Shown here: one piece after another, positions 51,401 to 62,180 of the stretch
Numbering within the stretch: position 1 is the stretch's first letter
Layout of the letters: every line of letters starts with the position of its first letter
Assembly: GCF_032884065.1 (NCBI RefSeq)
Contig: NW_027063679.1
Span: 310,001-374,000, forward strand
Direction: 5' to 3'
DNA: 64,000 nucleotides
Source: Artemia franciscana
Taxonomy: Eukaryota; Arthropoda; Branchiopoda; Anostraca; Artemiidae
Position numbers and translations under genes: made by a program
Notes under the pieces: generated by a model
The model's input: the letters and a program-made list of their open reading frames with translations, nothing else
Told to the model about the DNA's origin: nothing
Database searches by the model: none

Positions 51401-51780
51401 TTGATCTATAATTCTTGCGTTACTTTGAGGTCAATATCGTTCAGAGGATTATCCACAAAAACCATAGAAGATTATTCAAAGCGTTTGGAGAATATTCAAA
51501 AGGCATGGGGGGCGTCAGTCCTACTCCTCTTAGTTTCTGCTCGTTTTGAGTTTGGTTCAGTTATTTATTGTAGTTTCTGTTCGTTTGGAGTTTCATTTAG
51601 TTATTGATGGTGGTTTGTGGTAGTTTTACCCTTGAAAAATATTTGCTTTACTTCTGCTCATTTTTGGTTTATGGTAACTCTTTAGTTTTCATTGAATAAC
51701 TTCCTTTGTCGAAAAGATTTTCAAATACCCTTCCTAAACATTTTATCTATGCTATTTTTAAAACCTAGATGCACTTAAAC
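48499..51780. other. AT-rich intronic DNA
   Basis: Contains a dispersed repeat near 51520-51620 that is inverted relative to 32120-32220, and an 86-codon unrecognised minus frame at 49313-49573. No element or exon is called except the possible microexon listed separately. Confidence 0.35.
50639..50653 (-). CDS. Candidate 15-nt microexon
   Basis: Minus strand: gtgttttttag, then gacttaaaaatgaag, then gtaagccc. Phase 1 at both sides would insert LKNE-type residues in frame. Supported only by splice-site quality. Confidence 0.18.
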
Positions 51781-51789
51781 TTTTTCAAC

Positions 51790-53310
51790 TTAATCCAACT
51801 GTAAGAACAGAAGCAGTAATAGTAGGAGCCCCAAAATTTTTAACTTAATATCCTCATTCGTTCTTGAGATATTGCTGAAATGTCTTACTGATAACCAGCA
51901 CACACACACAGTGCCTTCTGCACTATGTTTATGCTACATAGACATGTTGTGTCGTTCAACACTGTCTCAATATTCCTTGAGATTTTCTCCTTAATATCCC
52001 TAGCTTTGGTAGCAATAAAATTAGTAGCATCAGTAATAATGTACCAGTATTATTAGCGGCAATAGTAGTAGTAGTAGCATTCAAATATTGTCTTTTATCC
52101 GCTACAACAAACCCAGCAAATTCCAATTTCATGCTCCAAACCGTTCCTCAGGTATTGCTGATCCACCCTTTTAACAACCTGCATACACACAGTATTTTGA
52201 TTCAGTTCAATTTCTACTCAATATTCACTGAAATTTTCACCTTCATACCCATAGCATTAGTGGCAGCTGTAGTAGTAGTGACAGTAGTAGTAGCAGCAGC
52301 AGTAGGAGTATTAATAGTAGTATTATCAATAGTAGTAACAGTAGCAGTGTGCACATTTTGCCTTTTGGTCATTTGAACCTCCCCCTCATCAGTCCTGGAA
52401 ATTTCAACCTAATAAAATAAAAAAATACAATGATGTTGCTGATGTACGTTTTGATGACCTGCATGAATGTGAATCAGTTCTACTTCCCCCTCAAAATTTT
52501 CTGAAATTTTCACCTTAATACATTTGGCCTTAATAGCAGTTGAAACAGAAGCAGCAGTTCGAGTAGTAGTGGTAGCACTATTAGCAGTAGCAAGCACGTA
52601 TTGCATTTTGGTCAATCGCCCCCCCCCTATGATTCCCTGAAAGTTCCAACTTAATATCCTAAACTATTCCTGATATACGTTCTTTCGACAACATGCATGT
52701 ACATAGTGTATTTTGATTTAATCTTACTTTCCCTTCAATTTTCTCTTAAATTTTAACCTCTATACCTTCGGCCTTAGTAGTATTAGTATCCAGGCAGAAG
52801 AAGTAGTAGTAGTAGTGTTGTATTAGTAACAGTAGTAGCAGGAGTAGTATGCACATATCGCCTTTTGGTCAGTTGAAGATCCCCGACATGATGCCCTGTA
52901 TATTTTAGCGTGATATGGTAAGCCATCCCCAGGATATTGCAGATACGATCGTTTGACAATCTCTATGAACATAGTATGTTTTGATTTAGTTCAAATTTCC
53001 CTTTTACACTTCCTTAAATTTTCACCACAATGTCCTCAACCTTAGTATTAGTCAGTACAGAAACAGTAGTTCTAGTGACAGCAGTAGTCGTGTTAGTATC
53101 GTACAGCTGTTGCCTTTTTGGTCAATTGATTATATAACTTATCATTCCCTGAAAGTCTCAGCTAAATACCCTCAGTCATTCCAGAGCTATGCCTTTTTGA
53201 CAAACTATGTACAAAATGTGTTTTGATTCAGTTCAAGCCTTCCCTCAACATTCTCTGAAAGCTTCCCCTGAATACCCATCATCTTTTTGAATACTAATGG
53301 TAAAATATAC
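51790..53310. repeat. Tandem array, about 257-bp unit with internal AGT/AGC triplets, five to six copies
   Basis: The anchor ttgccttttggtcaRttga recurs near 52085 (diverged), 52360, 52602, 52860 and 53112. Each unit also has gttcctgagatattgctga, attttgattcagttcaa, attttcacctt and an imperfect (agtagt)n block. The Val/Ala-rich frame at 52131-52376 is a by-product of the triplets. Confidence 0.85.
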
Positions 53311-53648
53311 CCTCTCCCCAATAACAAATACTATATAAACTGACTTACAGCCCCGTGCCAAGGGCTGTGGGGGGTCGACATCCCCAGAGACATAGCTACT
53401 GGGCTTTACAACTATGCTGAGCAAAATAGCTATCCCTAATTTTTATTGGATGTAAGTAAGTAAGTAAGTAAGTAAAATATTTATTACCCGTATTTTTCAC
53501 ATGGAACAAAACGGAGTACAATGAAAAAAACAAATAAAAGAAAAGAAAAAAAAGAGAAGAAAAACGGAGATAAATTTAAGACACAACATGGAAAAATACA
53601 CAATCAAGAACTGTAGAAATGTTTAAGCCAGGGGTGGTTCCATTTTGC

Positions 53649-55085
53649 CTAGAAATTAGAAATCAAATGGTTTACCGCGATACTGGGGTCTGCAATCCTA
53701 TGTTTATCAATCATATATGTATTTCTCGTCCACAAGGGGCATCGCAGCAGGAACTTCGCGAACCTAAAATAAAGGGACCAAAGCTTGCGTTTTTGGGTGT
53801 CAGTTAATAAATTCCAAAATAGCGCGATATATAAAATATGCGGCAGTGCGACAGCGTTATACATATTGGCGAGATACTTTCGGCATAAGAGGAGTCTGCT
53901 GGCAACAATAGACCCATACGCGGTGCGGAGTTTTTTCTCGACGTGTTTGACGAGCAGTAGACGAGTTTCATTAAGGTTACGGCCTATGTGGAAACCCAGA
54001 TACACGACATGAGATGAAACGGTAATTGACTCGCTACCCAGTAGGAGGTGTTCAGGCTGAGAAGGACTATCGTTGAAAAAAAGAACTGCAGATTTAGAAG
54101 TATTGAAAGCCAGGCCGATTTTTCGGTATTCATCACGCAGGATCGAGAAATTCGATTGCAGACCCCTAATAGACCGACTTAGATTTAATAGATCGTCCGC
54201 GTATGTAAGTAGCGACACATTTATATTCTTGGAGATACATGAAACCTTTACACATACCTGGGTATTTAAAATACTGTTATTGTACAAACTTGGGGATAAT
54301 AATGAACCCTGGCGGACACCTTTCTTTACTGGAACAACCACTGATGTGATGCGGTTACCTATTTTTATACGCGCTTTTAAACGGCAATACATATCGTACA
54401 GTACGCTAGTGACACGGATGTTTACACCTTGCTGGTAAGCTGCTAAAAGGGCCTGAGCGTGAATCGACGAATCAAACGCTCTACTCACATCAAAAGCACC
54501 AATCACTATAGGATCACCGGATTCGTAAGAATCTGCTAGAATAGCGGCAAGACTGAAGAGAGGGTGAGCACAACCCAGACCCGGTCGAAAACCGAACTGG
54601 TGGTCAGGCAATCGGCACGAATATTGAATTTCTTTTGAGACTAAGATCTCTAGAACTTTACAGAGCACTGGAGCAACAGTGATTGGCCTGTACGAAGAGC
54701 ATTGGTCTGTTGGTTTCCCTTTTTTAAGGATGGGCGAGAGCAAACCGACACAAAAAGAGTCAGACACTATACCAGTGGTGAAAATAATCTCGAATAGCAG
54801 CGTCAGATATTCAATAAGCATAGTAGTACCGTGTAGCAGATTTAGCGCGCATAGTCCGTCTACGCCGCGGGAATGTTTCTTCTTCAGCTTTAAAATAGCT
54901 TCATGTACGCTTCCGTAAGTAACGACAAAATCAGGGACACGCTGGCTGGATAAAACCGATTCTAGCCAGTTTACGAAGGGATTAGACGTATTTGGATCGG
55001 GGGCACTGAATTCGTTGGAAAAGTACGATTCCCAATCTTTTTCGCTAATCGAATCATGGGGTTTTCCGGCGACCAGTTCGCTCAA
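53649..55085 (-). CDS. LINE family A ORF2, reverse transcriptase part
   Basis: A 478-codon frame. Motifs: LLSPILKKGKPTDQ and YRPITVAPVLCKVLE, HQFGFRPGLGCAHPLFSL, VIGAFDVSRAFDSS (first catalytic Asp), KKGVRQGSLLSPSLYNNSI, SLLTYADDLLNLSRSI (YADD), NTSKSAVLFF and VVYLGFHIGR, then a C-terminal region (LLTDTQKRKLWSLYFRFAKF). All catalytic residues are present. The frame is open upstream through a linker to about 55170, then broken from the endonuclease. Confidence 0.9.
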   Translation of the reverse strand: MSELVAGKPHDSISEKDWESYFSNEFSAPDPNTSNPFVNWLESVLSSQRVPDFVVTYGSVHEAILKLKKKHSRGVDGLCALNLLHGTTMLIEYLTLLFEIIFTTGIVSDSFCVGLLSPILKKGKPTDQCSSYRPITVAPVLCKVLEILVSKEIQYSCRLPDHQFGFRPGLGCAHPLFSLAAILADSYESGDPIVIGAFDVSRAFDSSIHAQALLAAYQQGVNIRVTSVLYDMYCRLKARIKIGNRITSVVVPVKKGVRQGSLLSPSLYNNSILNTQVCVKVSCISKNINVSLLTYADDLLNLSRSIRGLQSNFSILRDEYRKIGLAFNTSKSAVLFFNDSPSQPEHLLLGSESITVSSHVVYLGFHIGRNLNETRLLLVKHVEKKLRTAYGSIVASRLLLCRKYLANMYNAVALPHILYIALFWNLLTDTQKRKLWSLYFRFAKFLLRCPLWTRNTYMIDKHRIADPSIAVNHLISNF

Positions 55086-55526
55086 CCGGGCTTTCCAGAT
55101 TAGTTTTGGGTCACTTACGATTATGGAGGAGTACTCTTCTTTTAATTTGGTACGATGATCTTTCAGTTGCTTGTCAAATTTTCGTTTAGTCTATAAACGG
55201 ATAGAGTTAACAGGACCGGATTTGGGCCTATCACAATCTTGCCAGATTCTAAACCTAAACTTAGCATCGTTGCAACACTTAACTAGGGCCGGATTTTGTG
55301 AGAATTTGTGAATATCTGTTTTCATTTTAACCTTTCTGGTAGGAACTGCTTTTTTTCAGCTACGAGAAGCGAGTGAGTAATCTCGGCACAAAATATATTG
55401 ATGACTACTCTTGCATCTGCGGGATCAAAATTCGAATTCACTTGGAGTAAATGGAAGGGGATTCGTATCTTTACAAGAAGTGAGTTCAGCACCTGATGAT
55501 ATAAAGTAGTATTAATTTTATCTCAT

Positions 55527-56219
55527 TCACTTACTTTTCCACTTGTCGTTCTTGGGTTGACGCAGAGCTGGTTTTATGCTTAGAGATGCTAGCAGGGGCA
55601 AGTGATCAGCGAAGACAACGTCTTTTAGAACAGTTACACTTCCGTTAATATTCTTAGAGCAGGCCGTATGGTCAATGTTTGAAACGGACCCTGAATTATG
55701 AACGAAGGAGTAATCACTGTCTTTTGGGAGGATGATAAGTTTGTCATCAAAGATACCGTTTAGAAGCTGACTACGGGCACACGTGCAGTCAAGAAGGTTG
55801 CAGTTGAAGTCCCCCATGACTACACAATGCAAATCTCTCTGGGTCACAGACTTCAGGCACTTCGCTAGTTCGCGAACTGCGTTCATAAACTTTCGCTCCG
55901 ATTTGTCATCATGGTAGTTTGTAGGAAGATATACGTTGAAGAATGCGATACTGCCGGAAGATATAGCCAAGAAGTGATCATGCGTAAATAACACCTTACT
56001 TTCAATATACGGGTGGCAAATAATTGCCAAGCCACCGGAGGGGCGTCCGAAAGACCGAATTTTTGCCGGCTCGAAGTAAAATGTAATTTCGTGCGAGAAC
56101 TTTAGGAGAGAAATATTGTGAGGAGAGAACATATGTTCTTGTATAAACATAATGTCACAGTCTGCAGAATACTTTTGAATTATGGCGAGTTTTTGGGGAC
56201 TACTCCGTTCATGTTCCAT
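55527..56219 (-). CDS. LINE family A ORF2, apurinic-type endonuclease
   Basis: A 230-codon frame. Motifs of the APE fold: CDIMFIQEHMFS (catalytic Glu), GRPSGGLAIICHP, FFNVYLPTNYHDD, VVMGDFNCNLLDC (Asp/Asn pair), SVSNIDHTACS and FADHLPLLASL (catalytic Asp-His). All key residues are visible. It nicks target DNA for reverse transcription. A stop at the end separates it from the linker. Confidence 0.9.
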   Translation of the reverse strand: MEHERSSPQKLAIIQKYSADCDIMFIQEHMFSPHNISLLKFSHEITFYFEPAKIRSFGRPSGGLAIICHPYIESKVLFTHDHFLAISSGSIAFFNVYLPTNYHDDKSERKFMNAVRELAKCLKSVTQRDLHCVVMGDFNCNLLDCTCARSQLLNGIFDDKLIILPKDSDYSFVHNSGSVSNIDHTACSKNINGSVTVLKDVVFADHLPLLASLSIKPALRQPKNDKWKSK

Positions 56220-56246
56220 GACGTAATTTTGACACAGGCTGGGCTA

Positions 56247-56669
56247 TTAGACATTGGGCCGCTTCAGCTCACTGACAATTTTTATTATTGTGGGGCACTT
56301 GAAGGAATGGCAAGTGTGGCGTTTTGATTTGCAGAGGGCGCATGCTATAGGGTTTCCACAGAGCTGGTTGGTGCTAGAGCCATGACCTCCTTCTCCGCAT
56401 CGAGAGCATTGCTGGCTAGAGCAATTAGCAGAAATATGACCAAAATTCTGGCAGTTAAAACAGCGCTTTGGGAGAAAGATAAATTCCTCGATGGGGTACC
56501 GCTCCAAGTCAATTTTAGGAGGGTTTTTCATGGCGTGGTTCAGATACTGGCGGGATGAGAAGTATAATTTGAAGGATCTGGTTTTGCCACATTGATCAGC
56601 TTTTTCACAATTCGGTATAATTCTCTTAAGCGCGTCACCATTAATATGAGCTGGGACAAACTTGATCAT
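56247..56669 (-). CDS. LINE family A ORF1, CCHC nucleic-acid-binding protein, partial
   Basis: About 140 codons. An N-terminal RRM-like strand-helix segment (MIKFVPAHINGDALKRIIPN, with KYLN-type core) is followed by knuckles CFNCQNFGHISANC, CSRCGEGGHG and CALCKSKRHTCHSFKC. It binds LINE RNA in the ribonucleoprotein. Its end overlaps or nearly abuts the endonuclease frame (28 bp). Confidence 0.85.
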   Translation of the reverse strand: MIKFVPAHINGDALKRIIPNCEKADQCGKTRSFKLYFSSRQYLNHAMKNPPKIDLERYPIEEFIFLPKRCFNCQNFGHISANCSSQQCSRCGEGGHGSSTNQLCGNPIACALCKSKRHTCHSFKCPTIIKIVSELKRPNV

Positions 56670-56699
56670 GCCGATGAAAGTGGGAGTTTTAACGCTTGA

Positions 56700-56995
56700 G
56701 GCATTTTATGAGGCATTTTTAACTTACGAACGGGTGATTGGATCTTAATGAAATTTGATGTTTGGAAGGATATAGTGTCTCAGAGCTCTTATTTTAAATC
56801 CCGACCGGATCCGGTGACATTGGGACAAAGTTGGGGGGAGACCTAAAATCTTGGAAAACTCTTAGAACGGAGGGATTGGGATGAAACTTGGTGGGAAAAA
56901 TAAGCACAAGTCCTAGATACGTGATTGACATAACCGGAACGTATCCGCTCTCTTTAGGGAGTAGGCGGGGAAGGGTTAATTCCAAAAAATAGAAA
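56700..56995. repeat. Single inverted copy of the 285-bp array unit
   Basis: Inverted relative to 39785-41470: aacttacgaacgggtgattg, gaaatttgatgtttggaagg, ccggatccggtgacattggg and aacttggtgggaaaaataag are all present in order. It lies exactly between the LINE 5' end and the hAT pseudogene. Confidence 0.85.
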
Positions 56996-57067
56996 AAATG
57001 AAGTATTTTCATTATTTATGAAGTATTTCATTATTTATGAATTATTATTTATGATTATAATTTATGA

Positions 57068-59311
57068 AGAGCATCGCCAGTCCAGCGGCCCTACGGACAT
57101 TTCTTTTTCCTCTCTCGATCCACCATCCCAACCAAAACTATTACAATATCCTATGCATATGACGGCAAGCTGAAACGGTCATTCAATGCTTCATATTACG
57201 GAAAGCACCCGTGGCTGGAGTACTCCGTCCAGGATGATTCTGTTTACTGCTTCTACTGCAGACACTTTGGCAGCACATCTACTCTTCCCGGGCAGAGGTA
57301 CGGGTCTAGACCTTTCATAGACGTCGGCGTGAGAAGATGGAAAGACATCTCTAACTTCCTCGAAAAGCACACTAGAAGTGACCGCCACAAAGACAGTGCA
57401 GTTTCATGGACGAAGTTCAAAGCCATACAAACCAAGGAGTTGCAACCAATCGCGTCTGTTTTAATGACGGACAGAGACAATGAAGTCAAGGAGAACAGAG
57501 AGCATGTAAAAGCCTTATTAAAAGTAACAGCTCTATTGGGGCGACTCGGCACTGCCTTTAGGGGGCACGACGAAACAAAATCCTCGACAAACAAGGGAAA
57601 TTTCATCGAGACGTGCAATCTTCTCGCAGAGTACTCTCCTACGCTCTTCAACGAGCTACAGAGACGGTACGGTCACTACACATCCCATGAATACCAGAAC
57701 GACCTTATTTCGGTGATCAGTTCCAGGCTTCAGCGCACGATAGTGCAAGAATTAAAAAGCGCCAAATACTTTGCCATTCTGGTCGACGAAACGAAAGACA
57801 ACTCGAAGAAAGAGCAGCTCGCCATTCTTCTTAGGTACTTCTACGAAGGAAAAGTAAAAGAAAGGCCGATCGGATGCTATCACATGAAGAGCCTGGATAC
57901 TGAAAGTCTAGCAAATTTCATTCATGACACAGTGACAAGAATTGGACTCGATTGGAACTACTGTGTCGCGCAGTGCTACGACGGAGCAAGCGTAATGAGC
58001 GGACCATTCTCCGGTGTTCAAGCTCGTTTGAGAGCGAAATCGCCACAGGCATTCTACATTCATTGCTATGCACATAGGCTAAATTTGGTCATTGCGAGCT
58101 GCGTTGAATCTGTTGGCACTGTTGGTTCTTTTTTCTCACTGGTCCAGCCTCTATACACATTCATTTCCAACAGCAACACTCGGTATCAGTTGTTTGTTGA
58201 GGCCCAGAAAGCTGCCGAACTGCAAGTTCTGAAGCTGGAAAGAAGTGCATCCACACGATGGTCTTACTGGTATCGATCTATATCGAAAGTTAGACTCCGA
58301 TATGAATACATTTTAGCTGTACTGTCTGCTTTAAGCGAGGGAGCTGACGGCGAAGCACGGGCAGAGGCAGCTGGGCTCCAGAAGAAGATGGAATCGTTTC
58401 TTGTTATCTTCCAATTGCACTACGTAGAAGCAATTATACGAGTGACGAACTCGCTGTCTCAGCATCTCCAGGCCGTCGACTTGGTTATTTCTCGATCGCG
58501 TACCCTGATTCAGGCCACAAGAAGCGAACTCACCGACCTACGTTCAGATGCTTCATTCGTATCGCTTTCCGTGAAGGCTAAAGAGTTTGCAACAGAACTC
58601 GAAATCGAAGTACCTGCTGTGAATGAACCCGCGACTAGACCCTCCTCTGTTGGTCAGAAAGGACGACCTCAAAGAACTGAAAAGATAACAAAGCATCTGA
58701 AACAATTTGTGACAACTTCGACGCTAGGAAAGAATTTAATCGAATCTGGAAATCGGACTACTACTTTGGCGGATGAAATGAAGCGAAAATACTTCGAACT
58801 TTTGACTGTCTACTAGCCGAATTTGACAGAACGTTCACAGATAACTTGCCAGTGCTGAGTACACTCGAATCCTTGGATCCAAGCTCAACCAAGTTTATGG
58901 AAACAGAGCTGCTCCAGCGTTTCTCTGCTCTTTACGGCGAGCTGGATATCGACGACATTCTTCTTGAATCTCAAGCTGGTATTGCCAAGCGTTTCTTGCT
59001 CGATGAGGAGAAAAAGCTGGAAAATTCCTAGACATTGTCGACCATCTTCAGGCATAACCAGTGGCTTACTCAGAAGTAATTAAAGTACTTCGTATTGCTG
59101 CCACACTTTCTGTGACAACAGCGAGCAATGAGCGTTTTTTTCTAGCCTAGAAATAGTGAAAAACTACCTGCGGTCTACAACAGGAGATGATCGTCTCAGT
59201 CACCTTCTTTTGATATTTGCAGAGAAGGACTTAGTAAAAAATTTGGACTACGACCAGCTTGTTGATGATTTTGCAAAAATGAAACCTCGGCGGTTCCCCT
59301 TGTTACCTTGA
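57068..59311 (+). pseudogene. hAT transposase, ZMYM1-like (TTF finger, DUF4371, dimerisation), broken
   Basis: The frame opens after a stop at 57065-57067 and has no early Met, so the N-terminus is truncated. Domains: a TTF-type zinc finger (WLEYSVQDDSVYCFYCRHFG ... EKHTRSDRHKDS, about 57212-57405); the RNase-H-like core (YFAILVDETKDNSKKEQLAI with a catalytic-type Asp, YDGASVMSG, and YIHCYAHRLNLVIASC); an alpha-helical insertion; then a frameshift near 58805. After it, LLAEFDRTFTDNLPVLSTLE continues to 59031, and the C-terminal dimerisation piece (VTTASNERFF, KNYLRSTTGDDRLSHLLLIF, 59110-59311) lies in another frame. GC content and codon use are higher than in the surroundings, so it is a fairly recent arrival that has since broken. 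Confidence 0.88.
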
Positions 59312-59787
59312 GTGTTGTAATATTTTTTTATCTTGTTATGTTTTTCCTTTTTGTAAATATATTTGATCTGGAAGATTTCTGCTGAAGGAAAACCGAGATT
59401 TTGGTTACGATCTTGTAATTTTGGTTACATAGCAATGAAGATTACTTTCACCGACGTATTGTTTACTTAAATAAGAAAGTTTCTCGCTGAGGAATGCCAG
59501 CCTGTAGTCTGATTGAATTTTCCACTTTCAGTTTAATCAGTTAACCTCGTTGATTGTATTCTTCGTTGTTATAATTAATCTTAGAGGTCAGTGTGGCTGA
59601 GTTTCACCTTCGGTTACAGTACATTTCCAAGCAACACACGGGTGCTGAAAATGCGTTTTTACTTAGAATATTTGACCTATGTGCTGCTAAAACCCGCATT
59701 TTTCTTACGTGACACGAAGTGAATCGGGGGGGGGGGGGCAGATGGAGTTCATGCCCACCCCAAGATTACGCCCAAATGGCGCCTCTG
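59312..59787 (+). mobile_element. hAT 3' untranslated region and terminal repeat
   Basis: Noncoding sequence after the transposase ends in aaatggcgcctctg at 59774-59787, which read inverted gives CAGAGGCGCC, a hAT-like terminus. The last 80 bp match 25020-25108. No matching 5' terminus was found near 57000. Confidence 0.6.
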
Positions 59788-60129
59788 ATCCTGGGGGAGG
59801 GGACAAAGTTTGAGCCAATTTTTCCAAATCAAGTGAAATTGACAGTAAAAACTAAACAATTAGCCGTTTGGTACAATAAAGGTGCTATTTAGTACTTAAA
59901 ACGTACCATAAAGGTACTTTATAGTATTATATATAGGTAATTTATACAAACTAATTTATAAATATATACAAAAAACTAATCTGTTTCTATTGATGCTTGA
60001 CTTATGCAGTTTTATATTAGTTTTGACAAGATTTTGGAAGAAACTAAATTGCATCTGGGGGATGGGGCAAACGGGGGTCTGGAAGGGGTCAAACCAATAT
60101 CTGATAGGGGCAGCTTCCCTCTCCCATAG

Positions 60130-60226
60130 CAAATTACGCCCCTGCGTTTGGGGACGACTAGCTTTTCACTTGGCCCTAGACGGTCGTCCAACAAGGACGA
60201 TTTTTAGTAATCTTTCAACCTTCTGA
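60130..60226 (-). mobile_element. Short RTE-like LINE (family B) fragment
   Basis: The sequence ggccctagacggtcgtccaa with aaggacgattttt matches 13825-13860; conceptually LLKIVLVGRPSRAK. About 95 bp only, 50 bp from the BTB exon donor. Confidence 0.65.
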
Positions 60227-60274
60227 TTTAATGAAATTTAATTGATTTTAAAAATAAGTTAATAAAATTCATAC

Positions 60275-60851
60275 CATATCCAAGCACTGTTCCGTCACTT
60301 TCACTTAAACCTTCTTGTCTATGATCTCTATCCTCCCCACTATCTTCTAGTTTCCTCGGACCTAGTGATTGCATACTACTCCCACATTCTTCGAACATTG
60401 TAGGCAGTCCCATATAATTCATCTTGAGATCTGATTCACAAGAGCTACTTGACGGTGCTGTACACGAGTCTAATTCAGAATTCTCAATAACAGGTACTGG
60501 TAGAGTACGTAAGCTATCCACTTCAGTGTCAAGCTGTATAGAAGGTTCGTGGGTTGACGATTGTATAACCTTCTTCTTCTTTTGGCAGTAACGAGCAGAA
60601 GTGCCAGAGCGTTTTTTCCCATGTGGGAGCAAATCAGATTCTATTGGCTGATTTTTACTTTCAATTTCTTCTGTTTTAGCCAGACCTCGTATCTTCAAAT
60701 ACTGGGCAGTTTGAATTAAGGACGGTAGCGAACCCTGAGCAACTTGTATTTCTCCACGATACATATAGTCAACTAAAACTTGAAGCTCACTGTATTTTAC
60801 ATCTTTTAAGAATATAGCTAAAGAATGGTTTTGATGCAGGTGAACTATATC
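60275..60851 (-). CDS. BTB-domain exon (second half of BTB plus linker), lola-type
   Basis: The acceptor ctgtttcag ends at 60852, with an in-frame stop just upstream. The exon encodes LAIFLKDVKYSELQVLVDYM, then YRGEIQVAQGSLPSLIQTAQ and YLKIRGLAK, the second half of the arthropod BTB/TTK-type domain (FLKDV.YSEL..LVDYMYRGE...Q..LPSL..TA..LKIRGLA). A 130-residue polar linker follows, with a basic patch (KKRSGTSARYCQKKKK) and a Ser-rich stretch. The donor is ATG|GTATGAAT (60275/60274), phase 1; the frame otherwise stops at 60228. BTB domains dimerise and recruit co-repressors in the nucleus. The first BTB half must lie upstream, beyond the window. Members of this group share such an exon among many zinc-finger 3' exons; the one at 35.8 kb fits in strand and phase. 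Confidence 0.85.
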
Positions 60852-61043
60852 CTGAAACAGAACTCAGAATTAATCTTGCATGCTTATCAATTTCTAGATT
60901 TTTGTATTCGATATCTTTGAAATTTCTGCGATTCCTAGAATTTTCCCTGCTATTCCATACTTGTACTTTTTGTATTATACAGTTTCTATATTTGCAGCTC
61001 TGCAATATATCTAAATTTTTAATGCACTGCACTTACGTTTTCG

Positions 61044-61480
61044 TTATTTTTAACGGTACTAAGAGAGCAAAAACGCACAGTGTAGAGTTGATTAAACAGA
61101 CAGAAGAAGAGAAAAACGAGGTTGTTACAACCAAACCAATAAAGGTTAAAACCCAAACTTTTTTGGGAAGAAAAACATATTGGCTGTAAAAAAAAGACAA
61201 ACGTTAGTAAAGGTGTTATACTGTGTGCCTGTATCTCCACTATACAGCATCCATATGCCGGAGGTTAAAAAGCCAGTTCATGCAGGATTTATTTACAAAA
61301 GCCTTGACCTGCCATTCCCAAAGTATCCTGAAGATATATTCAATGCAAGCCAGACTGTCGCTGATGTAGAAGAAAATTTTACACGTAGAGTACCCGATGA
61401 CTGTATTGAGATTTAATAATGAGAAGAGCGAGCTTGTTCCAATTGACAAACCACGCTATCAGGCCTCACCAGATAGCTTT
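61044..61480 (+). pseudogene. Degenerate coding remnant, unidentified
   Basis: Consecutive pieces in shifting frames: NGTKRAKTHSVELIKQTEEE to KTQTFLGRKTYWL (stop), KVLYCVPVSPLYSIHMPEVK then FPKYPEDIFNASQTVADVEE (stop at 61416), then FNNEKSELVPIDKPRYQASP to LHGHLVLLS. Composition is protein-like and continues across frames, so it looks like a decayed gene or retrocopy. The family is not recognised. Confidence 0.35.
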
Positions 61481-62039
61481 CGTCTACATGGCCATTTAGT
61501 ACTATTATCATAAAACATCAATTACTTAGAAATTCCTATAAGGAGCAATTAAAGGCCCAATGGCTTTTGTTAGAAACTGTAGATTCAAAGCTCTTTAAGA
61601 CATGTGATATGCTTGTCCTGTGTAATACTCGATACCAAAGAAACATAAACCAAAGATGTACTATGTATTTACTGTGCTTCATTTGCTTGCTTTGTAGTCT
61701 TTTTGGAATGTAATCACTATCTTTGATAAGATGATGTTACAACCACTCTTTTTCTAATACGCCACGTTTTTGCTTGAACTGCCTCTGTGTGCTAGAAACT
61801 AGTACCCCAGCTTTTCTGTATGGGATCACAAGTCTGATCAGAGCCATCATGGACCGAAAGTCGTGATATAAATGATTCGTGGATTCGACTAATACCTTGT
61901 TTAGTGTCTTTCTGTAATTTGTTGCCTAAAGATATTTTTCTTTTTGCAGTTGTATGAATATGTTTAGTTTATGTGTAAATGAATTAATGATAGATTATTT
62001 ACAAACAAAATTTCATAAAATTAAATTGCCAAATTTGTC

Positions 62040-62180
62040 GTTTTTTGTCAGGTACAATATAAAAACACATCATGGTACAATTATGTCGGTACTTCATATT
62101 TTTTGTCAGGTACATCACAAACATATAAAATTATAAAAACATTGTCCTTTTTTGTCAGGTACATTATAAAAACATATAAC
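62040..62180. repeat. Short tandem repeat, three units
   Basis: The block ttttttgtcaggtaca with ataaaaacat recurs near 62042, 62098 and 62149. Confidence 0.75.

Larger units (their letters stand above)
53452..56700 (-). mobile_element. Two-ORF LINE (family A), nearly full length
   Basis: Complete order on the minus strand: ORF1 with CCHC knuckles, endonuclease, linker, reverse transcriptase and C-terminal region, then a 3' (TTAC)n tail at 53457-53476. Only a few lesions separate the frames. Relative to the copy at 3.8-6.9 kb it is well preserved. It lies in the inferred BTB-ZF intron in the same orientation as the gene. Confidence 0.92.

Noticed and set aside
52131..52376. Hydrophobic Val/Ala-rich 81-codon frame
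   Set aside because: Produced by AGT/AGC triplets in the 257-bp tandem repeat.
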